From MGBC163016 sp964631345 (GTDB taxonomy: Bacteria > Actinomycetota > Coriobacteriia > Coriobacteriales > Eggerthellaceae), in NCBI GenBank assembly GCA_964631345.1, contig CAZVWE010000001.1:372001-436000 (forward strand): DNA of 64,000 nt, in the 5' to 3' direction. The position numbers and the translations under genes are program-made. Below are positions 1-9,322 of this stretch, piece after piece; the stretch's first letter is position 1, and the number at the start of each line of letters is the position of its first letter. A model generated the notes under the pieces. It saw only the letters and a program-made list of their open reading frames with translations. It had not been told where the DNA came from and did not search any database.

Positions 1-1485
1 CCCACAGTCAGCACCGCCTTTTTGGAGCTGCCCTGTGGAATGCAAATACCTAGGCCCAACTTCCAGACATGAAGACACATGGAAATGCTTCGCAATATCA
101 TGTCTGATGCTTTCAAGCGCCTCACGTCGACCCTCACCAGTAAATGGCAAAAATGCATTTAACGCAAAGTAATCGCCGTATTTAATAGAAGAGAACAGCT
201 TGTAGAGCGTGGCTTTTAGTTCAGTTGCACCTGCAAATTCCTCGCATTGGCGAACCTCGACCGTACCCATATCAACATCTTCTGTGAAGGTTTCAATGTA
301 ATCAGGATCAGGAATTCCGTCTGCCAACATATCCTTTACAGCAGCTTTTGTAGAGGCAACGTCCGGTTGGTCAAATGGGCATACCTTCATGAGATATCCG
401 CACATCGCAATTGCATATTCCCACATCACGAAATGCTCAGCGAGTTCAAGCACCGAATCAATCTTAAAGTTTTGCCTTGGGATGTTCGGGTCAATATATG
501 CAAGCGACATCTCAAAATTGCGGCTTTCATCCCAAAGATCGGTCTTAGTTTGATACATGATTACCGAACGGTCCCCTGGATCTTCTGTCAGAAGCAACGA
601 ATCCACTTCGATGTTTGGAAGAATTCCTTGGCCATCTTTGCCAAGACTTTCTGCAACCAATTGTTCAATCCAAAGACCTAGTACACGTCCTCGCTTCGGG
701 GTGAGAAATGAGAATTTATTGCGCCCTTGCAAATAGTTGTCGAAGAAAAATGCCGCCAAATTGATAGCTGGATTATCTATCGCATCCTCACTACAAATGC
801 GTTCCGCTGTTTTGGCGTGATCGAGAAATTCATTAAGGTCAATTCCAGCAAAAGCGGCTGGCAGAAGGCCAAAAACCGTAAGTACAGAAAAACGTCCACC
901 AACATCAGGGGCGCCTGAGAATACCTTGCGCCAACCTTCATCGGTAGCAAGTTTGTCAAGCTCAGTTCCCGGATCGGTTACCGCTACCAAATGGCGACGC
1001 ATCTCATCGCCCATCTCGGGCTCATACTGCTCGCGAATCGCACGTAAAAGCGACCTCGGCTCAATGGTTGAACCGCTTTTTGAAGAGATGACAAAAAGTG
1101 TATGCTCGGGTTTACATGTTGCGAAAAGTTCACGCATGCGCACCGGAGAATCTGAGTCGAGCGTCTTGAACGATACCAAGTTTATGTCTTGCTTGTTGTA
1201 TTTCGTGATTGTCATCGGTGCTTGAGTTGAGCCACCCTGACCAATCAAAACAACAGTATCGATCCCTTCGGCAACTGCTTCGTTTACAAAATCCATGAGT
1301 ATTTTTGGATCACATCGCGGATTGTTTGCCAAATCCGTCCAACCCATAAACTGCTCAGCACATTCACGTGCTTCTTCCGAAAAATCGTAGAGCGATGCAT
1401 CTTTAGCAAGAATTCTACTTGCCACACAATCCTTCACTAAAGCCTTTGCGGAAGGATACAGTTTTTCCATCTCACCAGATATCAT
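1..1485 (-). CDS. pgi: Glucose-6-phosphate isomerase, C-terminal end beyond window
   Basis: Interconverts glucose-6-phosphate and fructose-6-phosphate in the cytoplasm. The minus-strand frame is open from 1485 to the window edge (495 codons), so the C-terminus is missing. A sugar-isomerase (SIS) fold signature is visible: the stretch FVISSKSGSTIEPR matches the phosphate-binding SKSGTT-type loop, and VLIGQGGST precedes it. The best start is the ATG at 1485; an in-frame stop lies just upstream and an alternative ATG sits at 1470. Actinobacteria often fuse this domain to a transaldolase, but here no transaldolase half precedes it: the next gene upstream is a transporter. The family is clear; a free-standing enzyme is the simplest reading. 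Confidence 0.88.
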   Translation of the reverse strand, partial: MISGEMEKLYPSAKALVKDCVASRILAKDASLYDFSEEARECAEQFMGWTDLANNPRCDPKILMDFVNEAVAEGIDTVVLIGQGGSTQAPMTITKYNKQDINLVSFKTLDSDSPVRMRELFATCKPEHTLFVISSKSGSTIEPRSLLRAIREQYEPEMGDEMRRHLVAVTDPGTELDKLATDEGWRKVFSGAPDVGGRFSVLTVFGLLPAAFAGIDLNEFLDHAKTAERICSEDAIDNPAINLAAFFFDNYLQGRNKFSFLTPKRGRVLGLWIEQLVAESLGKDGQGILPNIEVDSLLLTEDPGDRSVIMYQTKTDLWDESRNFEMSLAYIDPNIPRQNFKIDSVLELAEHFVMWEYAIAMCGYLMKVCPFDQPDVASTKAAVKDMLADGIPDPDYIETFTEDVDMGTVEVRQCEEFAGATELKATLYKLFSSIKYGDYFALNAFLPFTGEGRREALESIRHDIAKHFHVSSCLEVGPRYLHSTGQLQKGGADCG

Positions 1486-1527
1486 TGGCGCCTGCTTTGC
1501 GAATCATTAGTTCATTGTCTCGATATT

Positions 1528-1554
1528 TAATAAAGACGCCCGATAACGGACGTC
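1528..1554 (-). terminator. Rho-independent terminator after the SSS transporter
   Basis: An 8-bp stem (1535-1542 with 1547-1554, one G-T pair) closes a TTAT loop and is followed on the minus strand by TTTATTAAAT. It sits between the transporter stop at 1610 and the isomerase start. Confidence 0.75.
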
Positions 1555-1609
1555 CTTTTATAGTTTGTATATTTTACCCTATTGCAGGTTTTCGGGAGTT
1601 TTAGCGAAA

Positions 1610-3247
1610 TTACGAAGAGCGCACAGTGTCTATTGCCTCTTGAACCTCAGGCGCAATTCCCTCACGTTCACCATCTTCTGCACTTCCAGGCACTGGCATA
1701 CCTTCAGCTTCTTGGCGAGCAATTTCCGCTTCAAACTCACGGTCAGACGCACTTAAGCGAGAAGGCGGATCTATCTGGAATTCATCGGCAGGCGTAAACA
1801 AGCTGACCAAAGGTACGATTGCAATTGACACCAACATACAAAGTGCACCACAGTTGATTGGACTTGCAATAAGCGGAGTTCCCGCAAATCCCATTCCCAT
1901 ATTTACAGCCGTAAGTCCAACGCCAAAGATAAACGAACACCAAACCGCTGCCTTCGACACCTTTTTCTTATAGAGACCCCAAAGAAATGGTCCTAAGAAC
2001 GCGCCCGCAAGTGCACCCCATGAATAACCCATAAGCTGTGCGATGAACACAATCGAGGAATGATATTGCACAAGCGCGATTATCGCTGATATCACAATGA
2101 AGACGATCAGCAAAACTCGCATGCTTATAAGCTGCTTTTTGTCATCCATTTTCTTGACGATATTGTCCTTGATAAGGTCAATCGTAAGCGTTGAGGAAGA
2201 CGTCAAAACAAGTGAGCTCAACGTTGACATTGAGGCCGAAAGCACAAGCACTATGACAAGGCCTATCAAAATATCAGGCAGTGTTGATAGCATTGTTGGA
2301 ATAACTGAGTCATAGATTGGCGTACCATTTGCGGCATACTCGATTTGCCCTTCATAAAGACGCCCAAAACCACCAAGGAAGTATGAGCCGCCTGCAACAA
2401 CAAATGCGAAAATCGTAGAAATGATTGCACCCTGCTTAACAGCTGGACCAGATTTAATCGCATAGAACTTTTGTACCATTTGTGGCAATCCCCAAGTTCC
2501 AAGGGATGTCAAAATCACAACGCCTACCAAATTGAACAGATCAGGTCCAAAGAAGCTAACAAAAGGACCCGCCATTGAACTTCCTTCTGCAGTGACTTGT
2601 GAAAGCTGATTGATGGCCTCGCTGAATCCACCTTGGCTCATAATAACGGCAACAATCACAGCCGTAATACCAACAAGCATAACTATGCCCTGAATAAAGT
2701 CGTTCATAACGGTTGCCATGTAACCGCCAACCACTACATATATACAAGTAATGATTGCCATACCAATTACACAAACATCGTAGGGAAGATCAAATGCCAT
2801 TCCGAAAAGACGTGAAAGTCCGTTATAAACGCTTGCAGTATATGGAATCAGGAATATGAAAATGATGAGCGCTGCAGCCACGCGCAGAGTCTTTGAGTTA
2901 TATCTTTTCCCGAAAAACTCAGGCATGGTTTGTGCGCCTAAACGATGCGTTATCTCGCGCGTACGAGGACCTAACACCCACCATGCAAGAAGGCTTCCAA
3001 GGATCGCATTTCCAATGCCAGCCCAAGTTGCAGAAATGCCATACTTAAAACCAAATTGCCCAGCGTATCCTACAAATACTACGGCTGAAAAGTAGCTTGT
3101 ACCATACGCGAAAGCGCTCATCCAAGGGCCAACTTTACGCCCACCAAGCACAAATCCATCAACTGTTTTCGTCGAACGATTGCAGTAAACACCAACGCCT
3201 ACCGCAATCGCTACGAACACCAAAACCAAAATAATCTTTGCTGCCAT
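1610..3247 (-). CDS. Sodium:solute symporter (SSS family)
   Basis: An integral membrane permease of the SSS/PutP-panthothenate permease type, expected to couple Na+ entry to uptake of an organic solute. The 545-residue length and about 13 hydrophobic segments fit the family. Early family features are present: a short N-terminal helix, then the FVLGGRKVGPW region and the TSYFSA stretch of helix 1-2. The C-terminus (about residues 490-545) is hydrophilic and acidic. The start is supported by a GGAGAGA ribosome site 8-10 bases upstream. It is followed by its own terminator, so it is probably a single-gene unit. Substrate cannot be told from the sequence. Confidence 0.85.
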   Translation of the reverse strand: MAAKIILVLVFVAIAVGVGVYCNRSTKTVDGFVLGGRKVGPWMSAFAYGTSYFSAVVFVGYAGQFGFKYGISATWAGIGNAILGSLLAWWVLGPRTREITHRLGAQTMPEFFGKRYNSKTLRVAAALIIFIFLIPYTASVYNGLSRLFGMAFDLPYDVCVIGMAIITCIYVVVGGYMATVMNDFIQGIVMLVGITAVIVAVIMSQGGFSEAINQLSQVTAEGSSMAGPFVSFFGPDLFNLVGVVILTSLGTWGLPQMVQKFYAIKSGPAVKQGAIISTIFAFVVAGGSYFLGGFGRLYEGQIEYAANGTPIYDSVIPTMLSTLPDILIGLVIVLVLSASMSTLSSLVLTSSSTLTIDLIKDNIVKKMDDKKQLISMRVLLIVFIVISAIIALVQYHSSIVFIAQLMGYSWGALAGAFLGPFLWGLYKKKVSKAAVWCSFIFGVGLTAVNMGMGFAGTPLIASPINCGALCMLVSIAIVPLVSLFTPADEFQIDPPSRLSASDREFEAEIARQEAEGMPVPGSAEDGEREGIAPEVQEAIDTVRSS

Positions 3248-3338
3248 TTCTATCTCTCCAAACTATTGCGCAAACTGCACAAAACTTCTCTCAACTTCTT
3301 TAAAATCGTTGAAGGCGCACGCGACCAGTCGCCAAATT

Positions 3339-3356
3339 GGCCATAAAAAAATGGCC
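3339..3356. repeat. Inverted repeat with A/T-run loop
   Basis: GGCCAT and ATGGCC arms flank a six-A loop; outer ACCAG/CTGGT arms could extend it. It lies just downstream (minus strand) of the small Cys protein and upstream of the symporter. The T-run falls in the loop, so it is not a standard terminator. Confidence 0.5.
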
Positions 3357-3378
3357 GCTGGTGAAAACCCGCGTGCCA

Positions 3379-3564
3379 TCAATATCGAAAGAAGGGATTG
3401 TTTTGCATGGCTTGATTTACTTGTGCAGCTTTCTCCTGCGCAAGTAGGCCACTAGCATCAATACACTGCTGAGCAAAATGCTCACTCATTACAGCACATG
3501 CCGAATCGCCGCACTTAGCGACATCATTTAGTGGACATGTTATGTGACCGGTTATATTAGCCAT
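3379..3564 (-). CDS. Small Cys-containing protein of unknown function
   Basis: Not recognised. The 61-residue protein starts MANITGHITCPLND and holds four cysteines (around residues 10, 18, 23 and 34), the first three within 14 residues, which could bind a metal or form disulfides. The ATG at 3564 is preferred; a TTG at 3591 would extend it into the T-tract of the paaK terminator and is less likely. The ribosome site is weak. It lies alone between the paaK operon and the symporter. It could be a chance frame, although the regular Cys pattern argues for a real gene. Confidence 0.45.
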   Translation of the reverse strand: MANITGHITCPLNDVAKCGDSACAVMSEHFAQQCIDASGLLAQEKAAQVNQAMQNNPFFRY

Positions 3565-3583
3565 GGCAGACACTTTAGCACAA

Positions 3584-3628
3584 TAAAGCAAAAGCGCCCA
3601 TAACCATCCACTTTAGGCCATGAGCGCT
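3584..3628 (-). terminator. Terminator of the purE-iorA-iorB-paaK operon
   Basis: AGCGC/GCGCT plus CAT/ATG arms (3593-3628) form a stem with one mismatch, followed on the minus strand by TTTTGCTTTAT. It lies 25 bases after the paaK stop. Confidence 0.7.
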
Positions 3629-3653
3629 GATAAACGGTTGCTTCTATATTTTT

Positions 3654-4895
3654 CTAATATCTTGAGTCGAAGATGCGCTTGGTTTTCTTTTCAGAACGCG
3701 GAAGCTCTCCTAGAGGCACACCCTTTGCATCAGGAGTGCATCCGATCTTAGCCTTAAAGATTGCCGCTAACTGTTCTTCTGCAGCTGTCTTTGCATCACC
3801 TTCGAGTTCTGTCTCAAACAAAACGGTAAGCACATCAGTGCCAGAAATATTTTCAATCATCACCTGGTATTCACTTGAAGTGCCATCGGTTATCGAAATA
3901 ACTTCTTCAACTTGCGCTGGGAAAATGTTGCATCCCTTGACTTTGAACATGTCATCGGTGCGTCCCGTTAACGTGTCAATTCTTGGGTGACGTTCACCGC
4001 AGATACATTTGCAGTCCCCTGGAAGAATGCGCGTCAGATCATGTGTGCGGTAACGAATGAGCGGCGCGCCTTGCTTGCGCAGTGTAGTAATCACCAACTC
4101 ACCAATTTCACCGTCAGGTAAGTTCTTCCCAGTTTTAGGATCAACTATCTCAATATATACGTAGTCTTCCCAAATATGCATTCCGTGATGCTCATCACAA
4201 GAAATACCAATGCCAGGACCATAAATTTCAGTAAGGCCATAGATGTCATATATCTCAATGCCTAACTCGTTAGAAATACGAGCACGCATTTTATCTCCCC
4301 AGCGCTCGCTTCCGATAACGCCTTTACGCAGGTAAAGCTTATCGCGAATCCCTCGACGATTAATTTCTTCTGCAAGCAAAAGCGCATAAGATGATGTAGC
4401 CCCTAAAACGGTGGTCTTCAAATCCTGCATCATCTGCAACTGCTTTTCGGTATTGCCAGGACCCATAGGAATTACCATGGCACCGAGTCTTTCAGCACCG
4501 GCCTGAAAACCAATTCCCGCAGTCCAAAGACCATATCCCGGTGTAATTTGAATGCGATCAAGCACGCCGATACCAGCAACTTCATAGCAACGCGCAAACT
4601 GAATTGCCCAGTCGGTTACATCTTGTGCAGTGTATGGGATGATAACTGGCGTGCCCGTTGTTCCAGAAGATGAATGTATGCGCACAACATCAGCATCAGG
4701 TACGGCCTGTAATCCTAACGGATATGCCGCACGAAGATCATCCTTTTCAGAAAAAGGAAGTTTCTCGAAATCTTCTTGAGTCACGACATCTTCAACATCA
4801 ATTCCCTCAAACTTCTTCGCGTAAAAAGGAGAGCGATCTTTGATCGTCTTTAACTGCTCACGAATCAGTTCCATCTGCTCAGGCTTGATTTGCAT
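3654..4895 (-). CDS. paaK: Phenylacetate-CoA ligase family (aryl-acid AMP/CoA ligase)
   Basis: Activates an aryl acetate (or similar acid) to its CoA thioester through an acyl-adenylate, in the cytoplasm. Visible motifs are the P-loop SSSGTTGTP (about residues 75-83 from this start), the YGLTE adenylation motif near residue 230, and a C-terminal lid domain after RTDDMFKVKG. About 413 residues is normal for PaaK. The ATG at 4895 (MQIKPEQ) is preferred over an upstream ATG at 4922 because it follows a GGAGGGAACA-like ribosome site. It overlaps the end of iorB by 17 bases, so translation is probably coupled. Next to indolepyruvate oxidoreductase this looks like an aryl-CoA recycling or ATP-forming step. 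Confidence 0.88.
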   Translation of the reverse strand: MQIKPEQMELIREQLKTIKDRSPFYAKKFEGIDVEDVVTQEDFEKLPFSEKDDLRAAYPLGLQAVPDADVVRIHSSSGTTGTPVIIPYTAQDVTDWAIQFARCYEVAGIGVLDRIQITPGYGLWTAGIGFQAGAERLGAMVIPMGPGNTEKQLQMMQDLKTTVLGATSSYALLLAEEINRRGIRDKLYLRKGVIGSERWGDKMRARISNELGIEIYDIYGLTEIYGPGIGISCDEHHGMHIWEDYVYIEIVDPKTGKNLPDGEIGELVITTLRKQGAPLIRYRTHDLTRILPGDCKCICGERHPRIDTLTGRTDDMFKVKGCNIFPAQVEEVISITDGTSSEYQVMIENISGTDVLTVLFETELEGDAKTAAEEQLAAIFKAKIGCTPDAKGVPLGELPRSEKKTKRIFDSRY

Positions 4896-5544
4896 ACTTT
4901 TTGTTCCCTCCAAGAGTCGCATCTATTGCTTGCATATTCATGTCGATAAACTGCGGCTTCACACATTCACGCACCGCATTACGTAGATCATCTACTGAAA
5001 TTCCAATTCTGTTTTGCGAAAGCGCCGCAGCAAGCATGATCGTGTTTAAAACCTTGCGGTTGCCACCAAGCTTGTGCGTTATCGCCTTGTCGTCAATAAC
5101 AACAAGTCCCAGCTGCTTTCCCGCAAGTCCACGGCTTCGACTGATGTTTTTTGCAACCGAGTTATAAAGCGAAAGCTGAATGCCATCTAGAATTTCGTTT
5201 ACGTTATAGGGTTCATCACCCAACGCAGATGTCACAGGTTGTACCGGCGTTGTCGCTGTAACCATAAGTCCAGTAGGCGAAAGATATGAAAGTACACGCG
5301 CAGCCTCACCCGGCTCAAACGCAATTATCATGTTGGCTGTACCATGCATGATCAGTGGCGAATTTATCGTCTCTCCGAGGTTCCCAATGCGAACATGCGA
5401 TACAACACTGCCCCCTCGCTGCGCCATACCAATCGTTTCAGCCGTGCGAACTTTCCAACCTTTCGCCTGTGCAGCCACAGCTAAAAGCCGTGATGCCAAA
5501 ACTGTTCCCTGGCCACCGACGCCTGTTATCAAGACATTGATCAT
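4879..5544 (-). CDS. iorB: Indolepyruvate ferredoxin oxidoreductase, beta subunit
   Basis: The small (gamma-type pyruvate oxidoreductase fold) subunit of the oxygen-sensitive enzyme that converts aryl pyruvates plus CoA to aryl-acetyl-CoA with reduced ferredoxin. It begins with the typical ITGVGGQGTVLASRLL nucleotide-fold motif and carries the AETIGMAQRGGSV signature. At 221 residues it is slightly longer than usual (about 190-200). Its ATG overlaps the iorA stop in an ATGA arrangement, and its end overlaps paaK, so the three genes are one translational unit. Confidence 0.92.
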   Translation of the reverse strand: MINVLITGVGGQGTVLASRLLAVAAQAKGWKVRTAETIGMAQRGGSVVSHVRIGNLGETINSPLIMHGTANMIIAFEPGEAARVLSYLSPTGLMVTATTPVQPVTSALGDEPYNVNEILDGIQLSLYNSVAKNISRSRGLAGKQLGLVVIDDKAITHKLGGNRKVLNTIMLAAALSQNRIGISVDDLRNAVRECVKPQFIDMNMQAIDATLGGNKKYANQA

Positions 5545-8500
5545 ATGTCGTCTCCGTCAAACTCGTCGAAATCATCGAGGCCATCATCAAACCCATCTTC
5601 AGGTTCATTGCCCATCGGTATATATATGCCATCACTAATCGCACCAAACAAAAGTGCATCCAAAGTATCTGTTCCTGACCCTGAAACTGACCCTAGCTCT
5701 GCCGCTGACCCTGACTTTGGCTCGGGCTCTGACCCAGACTTAGGCTCAGGTTGAGATCTGTCTTCATGAACCTGCTGCAACTTTTGCGAGGATCCTTGCT
5801 TTTGTAAGAACTCTTGTTGCTCGGGCAAACGTTGCGTTTTTTGCTCTTCATCTTGACCCAATTTCAAAGTAGAGCGCTGGTCAAACTTGGTTTTTACCGC
5901 CTGCTTACTACCTCTACTTTTCATGGAATACTTATATGTAGACTTCGACATCTGATGCGTCAGTTCACCAAGTGCTTCTTTAGCAGATACACGCGAAGGC
6001 TTGCTTGCGCGCATCTCGTAATATGGATCATCGTCTGCATAGCTGTCGAATCCGCTTGTTATATCAGTCTCATGTGACATTTCACGTGACGTTAATGTCT
6101 CTTGTGCCATCGTCTCCTCATCGACTGGCTCAAAGACGTTCTCTATAGGAGACTCGTTGTCACCAATTCCTTCAGGCGATTGCATCTGTGTGGATCGCAT
6201 CTGTTCTGCCTGCTGTATTTCCTGCAGCGATTGTGCTGGTTGCGAGCTCCCATGCGAAATCGCTTGCGTTTGCATAACTTGGTTCGGCAAAGGCTCAGCA
6301 TAGCGACCACGAATCGCCGTCTCAACTCCCTCTTGTTGTTTAGAGCGGGGAACCCCCCATGATGCTTTGCGTCTTGCAGACCCCGCCTGCGCTGGATACT
6401 CACCAGCAGGTACTCCTCCACGATTCAGTCTGCTTTGCCTAATAACTGGAGCTGGCTCAGACAAAGGCTCCAGTTCAGGATCTGGTTCATCCACAATATG
6501 AATAGCGCTGAACGGACAAACTCCAATGCACAATTCACAACCATTACATTGCGAACGATCAATTACAGCCTGCCCTCGGCTTCCACTCTTAGGTCCTGAA
6601 GCCAACGGATTAAACCCAATCGCCGGACATCCAATTTCTGTGACACACTTCTTGCATCCAGTACAAATAGAAGTGTCTACTTTCGCAGCAATCCCGAAAG
6701 GCTGAAGCCATACACATGGGCTTTCAAAAATCACAGCCGAAGGTCCCTCAAATTCAAGTGCACGCTTACAAGCCTCTTCTGACTGCTCATGGTCAAGCGG
6801 ATCAGCGTGCTCAATTAGCGAAACGCCCAAAGACGATAAAACTGCTTCTATAGAAATAGGCTCGCTTTTGCCGCCCATAAGCCTAACGCCAATTCCAGGA
6901 TGTGGTTGTGACCCAGTCATAGCAGTTGTTGAGTTATCCAACACGCAAACTGTTATGTCATGGTTGTTGTATACCGCATTGGCAACACCAGTCATTCCGC
7001 TTGCGAAAAACGTTGAATCTCCAATGAAAGCAATCGCTTTTTTCGAACTATCCGCAACTGATATACCTTGCGCCATGGTGATATCTGCACCCATGCAAAG
7101 ACATGTGTCTACCGCATCAAGCGGATGAGCATTCCCAAGCGTATAGCATCCAATATCCCCACAGAAAATTGCATCATCACGAGATATTTTCAACTTAGAA
7201 AGCGCTGTCTTTACAGCATAAAAGCTTCCACGATGCGGACATCCCGCACAAAGGACTGCTGGACGCGCAGGAAGTGGTTTGCAGAATTGGAGCATCTGCG
7301 ACGGATTAGTCAGATGATCTGCCATCTGCATAAATGTTGGCATACTTTGCATCTGCGGATTGGCTGCCTGTGCGTTCGCCATCTGCGGATTGGCCGCCTG
7401 TGCGTTCATCACCTGTGCCCCCTGCATCTGTGAGCTCATCTGCGAGCTCATCTGCGAATACGGGCTACCAACATGATTCTTACTGTATTTATCAAAAAAT
7501 GCCGCAATGCGAAGCAGGGCAATTTCTACGCCATTTTCTCCAGCCTCATTTGCCTCGCCCGTAAGCCGTCCATGAATCCTAGGAGACAAAAAACTGTTGC
7601 CGGCAACTTTAAGCAACTCTTCTTCGATCACCGAATCAAGCTCTTCTAGCACTAAAACATCAGATAGGTTTTTTAAGAATGCAGATCCTGCACGCTTCGG
7701 GAACGGATAAGGTGTGCCTACCTGCATAAATCTAAATAACGGAAGTTGAACCTGCATACGAGCAGCTTCTGCACGAAGAACATCCAAGGCTTCAAGTGCA
7801 TACTGTGTCGTAATTCCACCTGTGATAATTCCAAGTTTTGGAACATCTTCACCTGTAAGCTCGTTGGTAGAAATCACATCCACTGCACCAAGTGCAACTC
7901 CATCGTTTTCAAACATAGGATTGAAGCGCGCGTAATCTGGATCAAATGCAAAATCATGAGCAATCGAATTCAGACGACGTGTAATATCAATGTGTGACTC
8001 ATAGGCACGACGTGGAAAAATCACCCATTTAGAAGGGTCACGCTTAAAACCTTGCGCATTTTCAAGCAATGCCTTTGTATGGTCTTCCACTTCAAAGAAG
8101 GTTGATGAATGATCTACTCGTGTAGTCGGACGCACAATCACCGGAGTTTTATATGTCTCAGACAATTCAAATGCTTGCCGGATCATGTCCGCGCCCTGCT
8201 CTGGTGTGGCTGGATCAAGCACCGGAACTTTTGCAAACGATGCAAAGCGACGTGTGTCTTGTTCTGTCTGCGAAGAGATAGGACCTGGGTCATCAGCTAC
8301 AAAAATGACAAGACCACCAACAACTCCCAGATAATTCAAAGACATAAGAGCATCACTTGCAACATTTAGACCCACCTGTTTACAGGTCATAAGAGAACGA
8401 ACACCACAAAGCGAAGCCCCTAGTGCAAGCTCTAATGCAGCCTTCTCGTTTGTAGACCACTCAACGTGAACGCCTTCTGCATTTCCTTGAGCCACTAATT

Positions 8501-8621
8501 TCGCTACAGTTTCTATAAGCTCAGACGATGGGGTTCCGGGATAACCCGCAAAAACTCCGCACCCCGCTTCCAATGCAGCGTGCGCAAAAGCCTCATTTCC
8601 CATCAAGAGCTTATTTGCCAT
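5541..8621 (-). CDS. iorA: Indolepyruvate ferredoxin oxidoreductase, alpha subunit, with unusual insert and long tail
   Basis: Catalytic subunit with thiamine diphosphate and two [4Fe-4S] clusters. The N-terminal pyrimidine-binding domain starts at MGNEAFAHAALEAG; the TPP domain shows CAGCPHRG, GDIGCYTLG and GDSTFFASG; a two-cluster ferredoxin domain (CTGCKKC, CNGCELCIGVCP) ends near residue 710. Family members are about 600 residues; this one has 1026. The excess is a Met/Gln/Ala repeat insert at about residues 385-430 and a roughly 310-residue low-complexity tail rich in Gln, Ser, Glu and Pro, with PEPKSGS repeats and an Asp-rich end. No frame break is seen. The gene begins 2 bases after purE. 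Confidence 0.9.
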   Translation of the reverse strand: MANKLLMGNEAFAHAALEAGCGVFAGYPGTPSSELIETVAKLVAQGNAEGVHVEWSTNEKAALELALGASLCGVRSLMTCKQVGLNVASDALMSLNYLGVVGGLVIFVADDPGPISSQTEQDTRRFASFAKVPVLDPATPEQGADMIRQAFELSETYKTPVIVRPTTRVDHSSTFFEVEDHTKALLENAQGFKRDPSKWVIFPRRAYESHIDITRRLNSIAHDFAFDPDYARFNPMFENDGVALGAVDVISTNELTGEDVPKLGIITGGITTQYALEALDVLRAEAARMQVQLPLFRFMQVGTPYPFPKRAGSAFLKNLSDVLVLEELDSVIEEELLKVAGNSFLSPRIHGRLTGEANEAGENGVEIALLRIAAFFDKYSKNHVGSPYSQMSSQMSSQMQGAQVMNAQAANPQMANAQAANPQMQSMPTFMQMADHLTNPSQMLQFCKPLPARPAVLCAGCPHRGSFYAVKTALSKLKISRDDAIFCGDIGCYTLGNAHPLDAVDTCLCMGADITMAQGISVADSSKKAIAFIGDSTFFASGMTGVANAVYNNHDITVCVLDNSTTAMTGSQPHPGIGVRLMGGKSEPISIEAVLSSLGVSLIEHADPLDHEQSEEACKRALEFEGPSAVIFESPCVWLQPFGIAAKVDTSICTGCKKCVTEIGCPAIGFNPLASGPKSGSRGQAVIDRSQCNGCELCIGVCPFSAIHIVDEPDPELEPLSEPAPVIRQSRLNRGGVPAGEYPAQAGSARRKASWGVPRSKQQEGVETAIRGRYAEPLPNQVMQTQAISHGSSQPAQSLQEIQQAEQMRSTQMQSPEGIGDNESPIENVFEPVDEETMAQETLTSREMSHETDITSGFDSYADDDPYYEMRASKPSRVSAKEALGELTHQMSKSTYKYSMKSRGSKQAVKTKFDQRSTLKLGQDEEQKTQRLPEQQEFLQKQGSSQKLQQVHEDRSQPEPKSGSEPEPKSGSAAELGSVSGSGTDTLDALLFGAISDGIYIPMGNEPEDGFDDGLDDFDEFDGDDI

Positions 8622-8623
8622 TT

Positions 8624-9106
8624 TTAAACCTCGGTCTCAGCCATGTCGCGTTTCATCGTAATTACTGCATTCATTGCATGTGCAGCTGCTTCATCTGTGC
8701 CAGTGCCAATAATTTGTGCCGCTAAAATTGCAGCATTTTTAGCACCATTAATCGCAACACATGCAACTGGTACACCGCTTGGCATTTGCACCATTGATAA
8801 AAGCGAATCCAGTCCACCTAAATCACTTGTCTTCATAGGAACTGCAATCACTGGAAGCGGTGTAAAAGCAGCCACTACTCCCCCAAGATGCGCAGCCTTT
8901 CCCGCAGCTGCAATGATCACACGAATACCTCTATCACGAGCCGACGTTGCCCACTTGTGCACCTCTTCAGGCTTTCTGTGTGCGCTAGCAATTTTCAACT
9001 CATAAGGAATATCAAATGCTTCAAGCTGCTCTTGACAGGCTTCCATGGTTGGCAAATCGGATTTCGATCCCATTATTATGCCAACGAGCGGTTTATTTTC
9101 GCCCAT
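8624..9106 (-). CDS. purE: N5-carboxyaminoimidazole ribonucleotide mutase
   Basis: Class I PurE of purine synthesis, moving the carboxyl group of N5-CAIR to C4 to give CAIR. Diagnostic motifs are GIIMGSKSDLP near the N-terminus, IASAHRKPE, and AAGKAAHLGGVVAA. The length of 160 residues is normal. It is the first gene of the purE-iorA-iorB-paaK unit, an unexpected partner for aryl-pyruvate genes; no purK is adjacent. Confidence 0.95.
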   Translation of the reverse strand: MGENKPLVGIIMGSKSDLPTMEACQEQLEAFDIPYELKIASAHRKPEEVHKWATSARDRGIRVIIAAAGKAAHLGGVVAAFTPLPVIAVPMKTSDLGGLDSLLSMVQMPSGVPVACVAINGAKNAAILAAQIIGTGTDEAAAHAMNAVITMKRDMAETEV

Positions 9107-9199
9107 GTGACCTCCAATTCGTTTTCATCCATTGTATATCACACAAAAGTTCTTACAGGGCACTTACAACACTTCGGCTAAGTTTTCGGTTTGATTCTA

Positions 9200-9222
9200 A
9201 AATCTAGTTATCAACTAGATTT
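9200..9222. promoter_or_regulatory. Perfect palindrome between purE and bsh, candidate operator
   Basis: Two 10-base arms (9200-9209 and 9213-9222, core CTAGTT/AACTAG) are perfect inverted copies separated by ATC. They lie about 100 bases upstream of the bile salt hydrolase start, just before AT-rich sequence (TATATAAGTATGCT) that could be its promoter. No T-tract follows, so an operator is likelier than a terminator. The regulator is unknown; the adjacent LuxR-type gene is one candidate. Confidence 0.45.
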
Positions 9223-9322
9223 GCCAATATATAAGTATGCTAGACAAAATGCATTTAAAACATGCATCTAAATATGCAATGAAGCACGCATTCAAAACAT
9301 AGCAAGCAAAGGAAGGTAAATC

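Noticed and set aside
1..1225. Plus-strand open frames at 247-681 and 926-1225
   Set aside because: Both are opposite the glucose-6-phosphate isomerase gene, which has clear motifs on the minus strand.
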